A stretch of DNA of 64,000 bases, taken from the NCBI RefSeq assembly GCF_003628505.1, contig NZ_RBZP01000005.1, forward strand, positions 62,001 through 126,000. The letters run 5' to 3'. This document shows positions 36,586 to 45,349 of the stretch, piece by piece. The position numbers and the translations under genes are program-made. The stretch comes from Oceanobacillus halophilus. Its GTDB lineage: Bacteria; Bacillota; Bacilli; Bacillales; Amphibacillaceae. Position 1 is the stretch's first letter, and every line of letters begins with the position of its first letter. The notes under the pieces are model-generated. The model did no database searches, was not told the origin of the DNA, and saw nothing but the letters and a program-made list of their open reading frames with translations.

Positions 36586-37125
36586 ATGACAAATAACCAG
36601 CGCCTCGTTTATATTGCATTACTGGCTGCACAAGCGGTAATAATCAGTTTACTGGAAAGAGCTATTCCCTTTCCTTTTGCTGTAGCACCTGGTGCCAAAC
36701 TCGGTTTAGCCAACATCATTACCTGTATGGCGTTATACACACTGAGTACGAAGGATGCTGGCAAAGTTGTCATGATTCGAATTACCTTAGCTACATTACT
36801 CGGTGGAACAATTTCTACTTTCATGTATAGTGGCGCAGGAGCATTATTAAGTTTTATAGGAATGTGGGGGGTTAAAAAATTAGGGCCTTCTCGTATTAGC
36901 CTAATTGGTGTCAGTGTTACTGGAGCAATTTTGCATAATGTCGGTCAATTGACGATAGCCAGCTGGATTGCCCAAACCTGGACCGTCCTCCTCTACCTAC
37001 CTGTATTATCTTTTATTGGCATTCTATCTGGGATTGCTATTGGTATCATTGCAAATTATTTACTAAATCATGTGGAAAAACTTCAATATTATCGAAGTTT
37101 ACAAGAGTTAAATTATACGCGTTAA
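36586..37125 (+). CDS. eetB: EetB-like membrane protein (Gx transporter / Hpre_diP_synt_I family)
   Basis: An integral membrane protein of 179 aa with five or six segments and ECF S-component-like character. It opens with RLVYIALLAAQAVIISLLERAIPFPF and carries PGAKLGLANIITCMALYTL. The family is often labelled heptaprenyl diphosphate synthase component I, but the EET context (eetA before, dmkB after) supports EetB. The start at ATG 36586 has only a weak ribosome binding site (GGAAG), so coupling to eetA may matter. Confidence 0.87.
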   Translation: MTNNQRLVYIALLAAQAVIISLLERAIPFPFAVAPGAKLGLANIITCMALYTLSTKDAGKVVMIRITLATLLGGTISTFMYSGAGALLSFIGMWGVKKLGPSRISLIGVSVTGAILHNVGQLTIASWIAQTWTVLLYLPVLSFIGILSGIAIGIIANYLLNHVEKLQYYRSLQELNYTR

Positions 37126-37155
37126 TCTAACGTGTTGACATAAATGGGGGTTTTT

Positions 37156-38151
37156 ATGATGCAAGTCCAAGTTCATCCTATGTGGGAATCTTACCCAAAA
37201 ATAAAAGCAGACCTTTTATCTGTCCTTCAAATGGTAGAATCACATGTACGAATCCATGATAAAAATATCGAGTCTACGATTAGAGACTTAATCTACTCGG
37301 GGGGGAAATTACTTCGACCTGCCTACACACTATTATGTTCCCAAATTGGTTCAGCTTCTAGTCAAGAAAAAGAGAGATCGATAGCAGTAGCTGCAGCACT
37401 TGAGACTTTGCACATGGCAACACTCGTTCATGATGATGTAATAGATGAAGCTGATACCAGACATAGCAATCCGACCATTCACACACAAAAAGGTAACCAA
37501 TTTGCGATTTACTCTGGCGATTATTTATTCTGTGTTTGCTTTACGATACTATCTAAACATGCTTCCTCACTGGCACACCTTGAGTTCAATGCACGAAGCA
37601 TGGAGAAGATTTTAACTGGTGAATTGGATCAGTTAAATTCTCGTTATCGCACAGTTGCTAGTGTGAAAGACTATCTATCTCGTATTTCCGGTAAGACAGC
37701 ACAATTATTTGCAGTAAGCTGTTACTCCGGTGCTATCACGAGTGATGCGTCACGAAGACAAGCGGTGACAGCATGGAATATGGGGCATTACATTGGGATG
37801 GCATTTCAAATTATGGATGATGTGCTAGACTTTAAGGGTGATAGCCAAACACTTGGAAAACCAAGCATGGCTGACATTCGTCAAGGCATTTATACATTGC
37901 CTTTACTCTACGCAATGAAAGCTAAACCTAATGTATTACATCCATTGCTAGCGAAAAAAGAAGCATTAACAGAGAATGACTTGATGCAAATTATGGAAAT
38001 CGTCGAAGAAACTCGAGGTGTCGAAAAAGCACAGCAGGTCGCTGAAAAATATACAAACAAGGCGTTGAAAGCTTTGGCTAAATTGCCTGATGGAGAATAT
38101 AAGCGAACATTATATGAAATAACAACAAACCTATTGCATAGAACGGTATAA
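37156..38151 (+). CDS. dmkB: Polyprenyl diphosphate synthase DmkB
   Basis: Trans-prenyltransferase of about 332 aa making the side chain of a quinone from farnesyl-type and isopentenyl diphosphates. The first Asp-rich motif is VHDDVIDEADTRH and the second is MDDVLDFKGD; GGKLLRPAYTLL is the conserved early block. It pairs with DmkA to supply the EET quinone. Start is uncertain among ATG 37144, 37156 and 37159; GGGGG at 37147-37151 favours one of the latter. Last gene of the operon, with a terminator 30 bases later. Confidence 0.9.
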   Translation: MMQVQVHPMWESYPKIKADLLSVLQMVESHVRIHDKNIESTIRDLIYSGGKLLRPAYTLLCSQIGSASSQEKERSIAVAAALETLHMATLVHDDVIDEADTRHSNPTIHTQKGNQFAIYSGDYLFCVCFTILSKHASSLAHLEFNARSMEKILTGELDQLNSRYRTVASVKDYLSRISGKTAQLFAVSCYSGAITSDASRRQAVTAWNMGHYIGMAFQIMDDVLDFKGDSQTLGKPSMADIRQGIYTLPLLYAMKAKPNVLHPLLAKKEALTENDLMQIMEIVEETRGVEKAQQVAEKYTNKALKALAKLPDGEYKRTLYEITTNLLHRTV

Positions 38152-38176
38152 ATAGTTTAATAGAATTTTAGATACT

Positions 38177-38212
38177 TTAAAAAGAGGCATCTGTCGCAGG
38201 AGAGCCTCTTTT
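38177..38212 (+). terminator. Terminator of the ndh2-eetA-eetB-dmkB operon
   Basis: AAAAAGAGGC and GCCTCTTTTTT pair around a 15-base loop and end in a T run. Confidence 0.85.
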
Positions 38213-38330
38213 TTATGATCGGAAAATTTATGGCTGCAAATGTGAACTTTAGCATTTACTCTTACTCTTTATCAAAGACTCCATTTTCGATATATCATTT
38301 TTACTGGACTTTTTGAAGAATCTATAAAAA

Positions 38331-38360
38331 GAAAAAGTCCTCCTTCATCATAAAGAGAAC
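38331..38360 (-). terminator. Terminator of the DegV gene
   Basis: In the minus-strand RNA, GUUCUCUUU pairs with AAGGAGGAC over nine positions with two G-U pairs, followed by UUUUUCUUUUU. It lies 14 bases after the stop. Confidence 0.75.
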
Positions 38361-38373
38361 CCTTTAAGTATAT

Positions 38374-39228
38374 TTATTCTACTACACTCCAAAACAATCC
38401 CAGCGTTCCTTCACCAGCATGCACAGCAAGCGACGAACTAATATCACCAATCGTTATTTCCACACTAGGAACTTCACTCTTAATTCGCTTCTCTAATTCT
38501 TTTGCTTTTTCTATTGTATTTCCATGCATAATTCCTACTCTTTGCACTTTGCTTTCCTCACAGGACTGCTTTAACAAAGTTATTATTCGAGTCGTCGCCT
38601 TTTTCTCTGACCGAATCCTCTCCAATAAATCTAACTCTCCATTGGATTTAATGGAAAGAATAGGCTTTATTTGCAGGAGATTCCCCACTAAGAAGGATGC
38701 ACCAGACATTCTTCCACCTTTATATAATTGCTCTAGACTACCTAATAAAACAAGATTTCTGGAGTTATGCGAAGCATCCTTAAGTTTATTGGCAATCGTA
38801 GCGACATCCTCTCCCATTTCTGCTAATTCCAATCCCTTTGAAAGAAGTACAGTAATAGCATAAGAAAGGGATAAGGAGTCAATAACTTCAACATGAAAAT
38901 CGGACTGCTCTTTACCTGTAACGGAACTGGAAAAAGTCCCACTTAATTTAGATGAAACATGTATGGCAATTGCCGCATCATAATCTTCCTTCAGCTGTTC
39001 ATATAATGCTTGGAATTTTGCTACGTTCGGCTGCGATGTTTTAGGTACTTCTTTTTCCGTCCGAATAATTTCGTATAGTTTATCAGCCGATAAGTCCACT
39101 CCGTCTTCGTATTCCTTCCCATCTGAAATGACCACAATCGGTACAACATAAACATCTGGATGCGTTCGTAATTCCTCTGTTAAAAAAGCCGTACTATCAG
39201 TTACAAAAGCAATCTTTTTCTTGTTCAT
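38374..39228 (-). CDS. DegV family fatty-acid-binding protein
   Basis: A 284-aa cytosolic DegV/FakB-type protein that binds a fatty acid and presents it to a fatty acid kinase. The signature FVTDSTAFL opens it, with VVISDGKEYEDGVDLSADKLYEII, the TSQPNVAKF loop and ISSSLAVHAGEGTLGLFW as further conserved blocks. FakA is not in the window. It stands alone between the EET operon and an ABC-F gene. Confidence 0.93.
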   Translation of the reverse strand: MNKKKIAFVTDSTAFLTEELRTHPDVYVVPIVVISDGKEYEDGVDLSADKLYEIIRTEKEVPKTSQPNVAKFQALYEQLKEDYDAAIAIHVSSKLSGTFSSSVTGKEQSDFHVEVIDSLSLSYAITVLLSKGLELAEMGEDVATIANKLKDASHNSRNLVLLGSLEQLYKGGRMSGASFLVGNLLQIKPILSIKSNGELDLLERIRSEKKATTRIITLLKQSCEESKVQRVGIMHGNTIEKAKELEKRIKSEVPSVEITIGDISSSLAVHAGEGTLGLFWSVVE

Positions 39229-39449
39229 TTAATATATCGCACCTTTCCGTCACCTTGCTAATTTGATTATACAATTAATTACACCCACAAACAATACCAA
39301 GTGTTAGTAATAGGTACTAATTTTATTATCTGTATCGTAAGGGAGATAATATAACCAATATTACTTTAATAAAATCGTGACTAGCCCTTTTTCTTCATGA
39401 CCTTTATAATAGTAAAAGTATGTATTTTAAAAGAAAAGGTGTATTAATT

Positions 39450-41006
39450 ATGAGCTTATTAACCGTAAAAAATTTAAGTCACGGATTCGGAGATCGAGCA
39501 ATTTTCGATGACGTTTCTTTCCGATTATTACAAGGTGAACATATTGGACTTATCGGTGCCAATGGAGAAGGCAAGTCCACTTTTATGAATATCATTACAG
39601 GAAAACTGGAACCAGATGCAGGAAATGTAACATGGTCCAAAAATGTCCGTGTGGGCTATTTAGATCAGCATGCTGTTCTAAAACAAGGCATGACAATCCT
39701 TGACGTACTGAGAACTGCTTTTCAGTATTTATATGATATGGAAACAAAAATGAATGAACTGTTTGCCAAAATGGGACAAGTTGGACAGGATGAATTAGAA
39801 AAGTTTTTGGAAGAAACTGGACGCATTCAAGATGCGCTATCAAATAGTGATTTCTATACAATTGATGCAAAAGCAGAAGAAGTAGCCAATGGACTTGGAT
39901 TGGATGAATTCGGTTTAGACCGTGACGTTCACGACTTAAGTGGGGGTCAGCGAACCAAGGTCTTGCTAGCTAAGTTACTACTAGAAAAACCAGATATACT
40001 ATTACTCGATGAGCCTACAAACTATCTGGACGTCGAGCATATCGAATGGCTGAAACAATATCTAATTAATTATGATCATGCGTTTATTCTTGTGTCACAT
40101 GATATTCCATTCCTAAATAGTGTTGTAAATTTAATCTATCATATGGAAAACCAGGAATTAACTCGTTACCCTGGGGATTATGATGAATTCCTGCGTGTCT
40201 ATGATATGAAAAAACAGCAGCTGGAGGCAGCCTTTAAGAAACAACAAAAGGAAATAGCCAATTTAAAAGACTTCGTAGCGAGAAATAAAGCAAATGCTGC
40301 CACAAGCAGAATGGCAATGTCTCGTCAGAAAAAGCTAGATAAGATGGACGTCATTGAATTAGATGCAGAGAAACCAAAACCTCAATTCCTTTTCAAACAA
40401 GCACGTACACCTGGCAAGTATTTATTCGAAGCCAATGATCTAGTGATTGGTTATGAGGAAGCATTATCCAGACCACTGAATATATCCATGGAACGCGGTC
40501 AAAAGATTGCTCTTTATGGTGCAAACGGAATTGGTAAAACCACGCTACTCCGAAGTATACTTGGAGAGATCCCCCCTGTTTCTGGTTCCGTAGAGCTAGG
40601 AGACCATCTCCATATTGGATACTTTGAACAAGAAATGAAAACGGAAAGCGAGAAAACGTGTCTGGATGAAGTTTGGGATGAATTTCCTCACTTCACACAA
40701 TATGAAGTACGAGCTGCACTTGCGAAATGCGGACTTACGACGAAACATATTGAAAGCAAGGTAAAGGTATTAAGCGGTGGTGAGAAAGCCAAAGTACGTC
40801 TTTGTAAATTAATTAATCAAGAAACTAATTTGCTTGTACTGGATGAACCAACGAATCACCTGGACCATGACGCGAAAATTGAATTAAAGCGGGCCTTGAA
40901 AGATTATAAGGGAAGCGTCCTGCTTATCTCCCACGAACCAGAGTTTTATGATGGAATTGTAACAGACATGTGGAATTGCGAAGACTGGACAACAAAGGCA
41001 TTTTAA
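39450..41006 (+). CDS. ABC-F family ATPase (ribosome-associated type)
   Basis: A soluble protein of 518 aa with two ABC domains and no membrane part. Walker A motifs are GANGEGKST (residue ~38) and GANGIGKTT; the signatures are LSGGQRTK and LSGGEKAK; Walker B motifs are LLLDEPTNYLD and LVLDEPTNHLD. The interdomain linker (LEAAFKKQQKEIANLKDFVARNKAN) is the P-site tRNA interaction motif of ABC-F translation factors. It could be a housekeeping factor of the YkpA/EttA class or a resistance protein. Start ATG 39450 follows AAAAGGTG. Confidence 0.93.
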   Translation: MSLLTVKNLSHGFGDRAIFDDVSFRLLQGEHIGLIGANGEGKSTFMNIITGKLEPDAGNVTWSKNVRVGYLDQHAVLKQGMTILDVLRTAFQYLYDMETKMNELFAKMGQVGQDELEKFLEETGRIQDALSNSDFYTIDAKAEEVANGLGLDEFGLDRDVHDLSGGQRTKVLLAKLLLEKPDILLLDEPTNYLDVEHIEWLKQYLINYDHAFILVSHDIPFLNSVVNLIYHMENQELTRYPGDYDEFLRVYDMKKQQLEAAFKKQQKEIANLKDFVARNKANAATSRMAMSRQKKLDKMDVIELDAEKPKPQFLFKQARTPGKYLFEANDLVIGYEEALSRPLNISMERGQKIALYGANGIGKTTLLRSILGEIPPVSGSVELGDHLHIGYFEQEMKTESEKTCLDEVWDEFPHFTQYEVRAALAKCGLTTKHIESKVKVLSGGEKAKVRLCKLINQETNLLVLDEPTNHLDHDAKIELKRALKDYKGSVLLISHEPEFYDGIVTDMWNCEDWTTKAF

Positions 41007-41077
41007 AAGAAGCCTCTTTTTAAAAGATGACCAAATGAACCTAATAAAAGACATATATGCTTTGGATACAGTGCATA

Positions 41078-41108
41078 GAAAAAGGACCAGTACCCGGTCC
41101 TTTTTTCT
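41078..41108. terminator. Bidirectional terminator
   Basis: AAAAAGGACC and GGTCCTTTTTT pair around a six-base loop between the ABC-F gene and the convergent coiled-coil gene. Confidence 0.88.
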
Positions 41109-41116
41109 TATTCGTT

Positions 41117-41392
41117 CTATAAGATATCATTAATATTTTGCTGTGCTTCTTGCACTTGCTGGCGTACGTCATGTAATTCTTCAAAAGCTTGCTGAAATTG
41201 AGGATTTTCGGTTGCTTCCTCTCCTGCTTCACTTTGAACATTTTTTAGTACCTGTTCGGCTTGCTGCAATTGCTGCTCTGCTTGCTCAAGTCGTTGCATA
41301 TCCTGTCCCTGTGCTTGGATTACAGCCTCCTGAGCCGCATTCACCTGCTGACTTGCTTCTTGTAATTTCTGATGTAGGTTCAGATGCGCCAT
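41117..41392 (-). CDS. Small Gln/Glu-rich coiled-coil protein
   Basis: A 91-aa protein that is almost entirely heptad-like helix (HQKLQEASQQVNAAQEAVIQ, then RLEQAEQQLQQAEQVLKNV, and a closing FEELHDVRQQVQEAQQNI). It has no membrane segment or Cys. The start at 41392 has GGAGGT eight bases away. I do not recognise the family. An oligomerising or nucleoid-associated small protein of spore formers would fit its composition, but this is a guess. Confidence 0.75.
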   Translation of the reverse strand: MAHLNLHQKLQEASQQVNAAQEAVIQAQGQDMQRLEQAEQQLQQAEQVLKNVQSEAGEEATENPQFQQAFEELHDVRQQVQEAQQNINDIL

Positions 41393-41407
41393 ATAAGTGA
41401 CCTCCAT

Positions 41408-41983
41408 TATAATAAAATCGAAGAATATCTCTCTATATATTGCCTCATTCTTGTTGAACTATGTATACTTTATAAGACATGCTTCATTTTTAAATGAAAA
41501 GGCCACCCGTAACAGTGCTTTTACCATAAATCACAATCACATGGACGTACATTCCAATTGCATCTTCAATAAAATAAATAGGCTCTTTTCTTATATTTTG
41601 TTGCTATAAGAATTTTACAGATGGAAATTCCAAATATATTTAATTAAGTATAAATAATTAATGGAGCGATTTGTTAACATCGCTACGGAAATACACTCCG
41701 CTATGCGTCTGCTCTACTTGTATAAACAAGAAATATGAAATATGCTGTTTTAAGGATCATAACGGTCTTAAGACGTAATTTCTAGAGATATAAGTTCAAA
41801 GTAATCTTAAGCGCCTATTTAAGCGAAGTATTCTGCCGGAGCGGATAATCACACGAATCAAACATAAGTGTGAGCGAGAGCAACACTGTTCTGAATTAAG
41901 GATATTAGGACTCTATACAAAATATAAGGTAGAGTCCTGATAAAAAGTAACAATCTTCTAGAACAGAGCCAAAAAAATTCACT
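41408..41983. repeat. Region of decayed dispersed repeats (copy C and inverted pieces)
   Basis: No gene is seen in this 576-base interval. 41627-41655 matches 893-921 at 27 of 29 bases. 41822-41843 is the inverted exact copy of the 22-bp module at 19325-19346, and beside it GCGCCTATTTAA resembles the array core. 41873-41910 is an inverted relative of 46610-46645 (TTAATTCAGAA block). The interval looks like a pile-up of old intergenic elements. Confidence 0.6.
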
Positions 41984-42397
41984 CTAAGTACCGTCATGTA
42001 TTCTTTGATTTTTTTCGTTTTTAAACATATAACGAATTCCTTTTCCTGATAGAGGTTCATCTTGATACCTTGGTAATACATGAAAGTGTGCATGAAAGAT
42101 ATGCTGCCCCCCAACTTTCCCACAATTCCATCCAAGATTGTATCCATCAGGCTGGTGCTTTTCATCTATATATTTTTGTACATCAAGAAGCAAATCGTAT
42201 GTTGCATTCCACTCATCCTTCGTTAAATCAAATGCGGTTTCACGATGTTTTTTTGGTACGATTACCCCCGCACCTTCTAAATTCTTTCCTTTAATATCGC
42301 TATCATCCAATTGTAAAAACATACAATGTTCGTTGCTTAAAAGCATCCTTTGCTTTGGTTCCAACTCTATCTGACAAAAAACACAATCCTTCCTCAA
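41984..42397 (-). CDS. HIT family protein
   Basis: A histidine-triad nucleotide hydrolase or transferase of about 137 aa. The triad is HAHFHVLPRY in GGQHIFHAHFHV, and the zinc-type opening DCVFCQIEL is present. VPKKHRETAFDLTKDEW is the helix 1 region. The start is uncertain: TTG 42397 has GAGGAG ten bases upstream, and GTG 42427 is a longer option. The C-terminus MFKNEKNQRIHDGT is longer than in core HIT proteins. Confidence 0.88.
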   Translation of the reverse strand: MRKDCVFCQIELEPKQRMLLSNEHCMFLQLDDSDIKGKNLEGAGVIVPKKHRETAFDLTKDEWNATYDLLLDVQKYIDEKHQPDGYNLGWNCGKVGGQHIFHAHFHVLPRYQDEPLSGKGIRYMFKNEKNQRIHDGT

Positions 42398-42529
42398 CTG
42401 ACAAAAACTCCTCAAAACATTATTCACAATAATACCAATTTTAACATAAATATCATTCTGTATCTAATCTGTATTGACCTACCTTTTGTGGAAAAACTAA
42501 ATACAAATGATGGAAAGGAGAGATGAAGA

Positions 42530-42697
42530 ATGAGCCGTGGTAAAGGATTTAATCATAAAAGAAAAGGACACCCTGGAAACTTTCCGAAAGATAACTTAGT
42601 AGAGGAAAAAGAACATAGTCGACAGTTCGAACAAGAAGAGGATATCGTCACACACGAAGCTTTCAAAAACCGTCCTAAAAATGATGAAATGCCATAA
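42530..42697 (+). CDS. Very small basic/hydrophilic protein, unknown (55 aa)
   Basis: Reads MSRGKGFNHKRKGHPG at the start and ends KNRPKNDEMP. GAAAGGAG lies ten bases before the ATG, and a strong terminator follows at 42711-42748. The protein is hydrophilic, with basic first and acidic later parts, and has no Cys or Trp. It resembles the many short, Gly/His/Lys-rich spore-associated proteins of Bacillaceae in character only; no family is claimed. Confidence 0.65.
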   Translation: MSRGKGFNHKRKGHPGNFPKDNLVEEKEHSRQFEQEEDIVTHEAFKNRPKNDEMP

Positions 42698-42710
42698 GAA
42701 AATAGTAATA

Positions 42711-42748
42711 AAAAGGACCAAGACGCAATTCACCGGTCTTGGTCCTTT
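42711..42748. terminator. Bidirectional terminator between two tiny convergent genes
   Basis: AAAAGGACCAAGAC pairs with GTCTTGGTCCTTT around an 11-base loop. Its strength and position support both flanking small genes as real. Confidence 0.9.
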
Positions 42749-42751
42749 CAC

Positions 42752-42877
42752 CTATCTTCTTCCGTTCTTTTCCGTTTCATTTGCTAACTGTTCGAATGAC
42801 TTTACATTACCATGAGGGTTTTGTTGCTGTTTTCTTGCTCTCCACCTGCGCTCACGGCGTGATTTAGAATGCGACAA
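42752..42877 (-). CDS. Very small Arg-rich protein, TTG start (41 aa)
   Basis: Reads MSHSKSRRERRWRARKQQQN and ends LANETEKNGRR. The TTG start has GGGGTG seven bases upstream, and the stop lies just before the shared terminator. The N-terminal half is strongly basic (seven Arg in residues 7-15), suggesting nucleic-acid binding or a spore-core protein. I do not recognise the family. Confidence 0.6.
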   Translation of the reverse strand: MSHSKSRRERRWRARKQQQNPHGNVKSFEQLANETEKNGRR

Positions 42878-42955
42878 TGATATTCACCCCTTTTTGATAA
42901 GGTAACAGTTATAGAATAACCTGCTGAGGAAATTTGATTCTTCATCAGTTGCAAT

Positions 42956-44083
42956 TTAAACCTTTTCTATTTTACTTATAGAGCGCATTGGGTTGTAAAC
43001 ATCGAGGTCTACATCAATTTCGTCCCTAGTCATAATAGATGCTGCTAACTTCCCAACGTAAGGTCCCATTGTCAGTCCAGATGCTCCCAATCCTGTTGCC
43101 AAAACAAGACCGTCTACATAATCCAATTTTCCTAGCAAAGGCAAACCATCTGAGCTCATAGGACGAAAGCCAATTCTTACTTCTTCTAATGTTCCAGAGG
43201 AAAGATCTGGAGCAATCTCTAATGCTTCTGTCAATACCTCGTTTACCCCTCCTGCTGTCATACGGTAATCATAACCAGAGCCAGTTTCCCTTGTAGCTCC
43301 TGCCACAATTCTTGAATCATCAAAAGCAAGCATATAATAGCTGCTTTGGGGTAACACTACAGGCCAAGTGGAGGTATCTTTCTCTGGCAATTTAATATGA
43401 GCAATCTGCCCCCGCTGTGGCTCTACCTTTAATTGTAATCCTAATGGTTCTAAAAGGGCTGGACTCCATGCACCTGCTGCAACTAATACATAATCTGCCT
43501 GATAAGTATCTGTATGGACTGTTACTCCCGTTACTTTCCCCTCTTCAAATACTAACTTTCCATCACCCTGGATTAGTTTGGCACCATGTTTTTGAGCAGC
43601 TCGCTTCATTGCGTCCGTTAGCAAGCGGCCATCAACCCGTGCAGCTCCTGATACAAATACGGATTCATACTTTTCACTTATTGGGGGAAATAAGGCTCTT
43701 GTTTGTTCAGAATTATACCTAGATATGTCTCCTAATTCTGGTGCGTTTGGTTGCTTTATTTTTATCTTTTTTTCAATCTCGTCTAATTCCATTTTGTTAG
43801 AACTAACACAAAGTGCACCAACCTTTTTATAACCAACCTCATTTTCTCCATCTTTTTTTAGTTCTTCTATCAAGGATGGATAGAATTTAGCACCATTTCT
43901 AGCTATTTTATACCAGTCTTTATCCTCTACTCTCGACACCCAAGGACATACAATCCCCGCACCTGCTGCTGTTGCTTTTCCTTCCTGTATGTTATCAATC
44001 ATGATCACCTCATGATTGTCTTTGGCCAGTCGATAAGCAGCACTAGCACCTACGATTCCGCTACCAATTATCACTATTTTCAC
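42956..44083 (-). CDS. FAD-dependent amine/amino-acid oxidoreductase (DAO family)
   Basis: A 375-aa glycine/D-amino-acid oxidase-type flavoenzyme. The dinucleotide fold VIIGSGIVGASAAYRLAKDNHEV opens it, RVDGRLLTDAMKRAA is the mid block, and the C-terminal FAD block is GFRPMSSDGLPLLGKLDYVDGLVLATGLGASGLTMGP. It is a clear paralogue of the protein at 59643-60761: both carry ICPW or IVCPW and GAKxYPxLxxEL in the same places. The substrate is unknown. Monocistronic. Confidence 0.9.
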   Translation of the reverse strand: MKIVIIGSGIVGASAAYRLAKDNHEVIMIDNIQEGKATAAGAGIVCPWVSRVEDKDWYKIARNGAKFYPSLIEELKKDGENEVGYKKVGALCVSSNKMELDEIEKKIKIKQPNAPELGDISRYNSEQTRALFPPISEKYESVFVSGAARVDGRLLTDAMKRAAQKHGAKLIQGDGKLVFEEGKVTGVTVHTDTYQADYVLVAAGAWSPALLEPLGLQLKVEPQRGQIAHIKLPEKDTSTWPVVLPQSSYYMLAFDDSRIVAGATRETGSGYDYRMTAGGVNEVLTEALEIAPDLSSGTLEEVRIGFRPMSSDGLPLLGKLDYVDGLVLATGLGASGLTMGPYVGKLAASIMTRDEIDVDLDVYNPMRSISKIEKV

Positions 44084-44186
44084 TTAATCACTCCTTGTTT
44101 TTTTAAACGTATTTCTAAATGAAAATATCATGACAAAATTTTAAAGCCAGTGTATGGTATGAAGTAATCTCTTTTGTGATTGACAC

Positions 44187-45222
44187 TCATTGTGCTATAT
44201 AACTCTTTATTTTTTCATAAGTCTCTTCTTTGCAAACAATTAATAATTTCGATTCTTTACGAAGAATTTCCTCCGTTTTTTCCGTAACATTTAATTCGTT
44301 GTCTATTGAAATTAATGTTGCACCTTTTTCATATAAATCAGTAAAAGCATCTTTATACGTTCTCCAGTTTCGGTGGGGCTGAATGGTGAATATATCCGAA
44401 CCATAGTTAGAAGAAGCTAGCTGGCGGAACACTTCACTTACCCCTTTATAAGAACCACTTTTTGCGATTAATCGAGCACTCGTGTGCGTTGGCGTTACAA
44501 ATTCATCTATACCGCCATGGATAAAACTAGGGATATGTATTTCATCATTTATTTCAGCAATCGTATAAATCGGTTTGTTCGTTTTTTTGGAATAATCTTC
44601 GATGGTTGTTGCAATGAGAAGAGTCTGACCATCTGCAAGAGAAGATTGCTGAACTTCATCTGAAGCAAAAATCATCACGGACTCTGCTTCTGCTAAATTG
44701 GCTTTTAAAAGAATATGAATATCACCAGGATCACCACTTACAAAATGTACGCGTTCATTATAATGGGTCCTTCTCTAATGCCCCATCAACGAGAACGACA
44801 TCCTTATCTTCGTTCATACTAAGTAATTCTTTTATTGTTTCTTTAGATCGTCGTGAAAAATTAATAATCACATGATGATGTTTTCCTTTATAACTCAATT
44901 TCCCTGTCTCCTTTCTTCTTTTGTAATCGATATAAACGTCTACAACATATCCAACTGCCACCCCCATAATCCCTATTCCGACAACATAGACAATGGTCAT
45001 TGCAAATATCTTACCGCCTACTGTTACTGGAGATACATCTCCATATCCAACCGTTGTTACAGTAGTCATAACCCACCACAAAGCATCAAAGTAATCTGGA
45101 AACGTGTCAGGTTCGATAAGTTGAATTATTTTTGTAGTAATTAATATAAATGCGAATAAACCAATGAAAATAGTGAATTTCACATCCATCTTCATTGCTT
45201 TTTGGATGATACGAAAAATCAA
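44187..45222 (-). pseudogene. Potassium channel (YugO/MthK type) with a frameshift
   Basis: The N-terminal part has two membrane helices around the K+ selectivity filter [10 protein letters not shown], then the start of a TrkA-N-type (RCK) domain [18 protein letters not shown]. That frame stops at 44758. Reading on after removing one C from the CCC at 44765-44767 restores a continuous protein ([20 protein letters not shown], then NLAEAESVMIFASDE) down to 44187. So one inserted base splits an otherwise complete channel of about 345 aa. The start is likely TTG 45222 after GGGGGGAG. A sequencing error is the main alternative to a real lesion. Confidence 0.88.
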
Positions 45223-45349
45223 AATACTCCCCCCTTTTTTACGTCTTATTTCCATATCTTGTTCCGTATTAGTGCATGTACCTTCCTATGGTCAGGCTTT
45301 CTTACACCTGTCGATGCAACCTTTATAGTAAATGACATTTGATCAGTTC

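Noticed and set aside
36586-37125. Heptaprenyl diphosphate synthase component I
   Set aside because: This common database label fits poorly with the membrane topology and the EET gene order; EetB is the better reading.
41397-41609. Possible 70-aa plus-strand gene
   Set aside because: No ribosome binding site, and it lies in a zone of decayed intergenic repeats.
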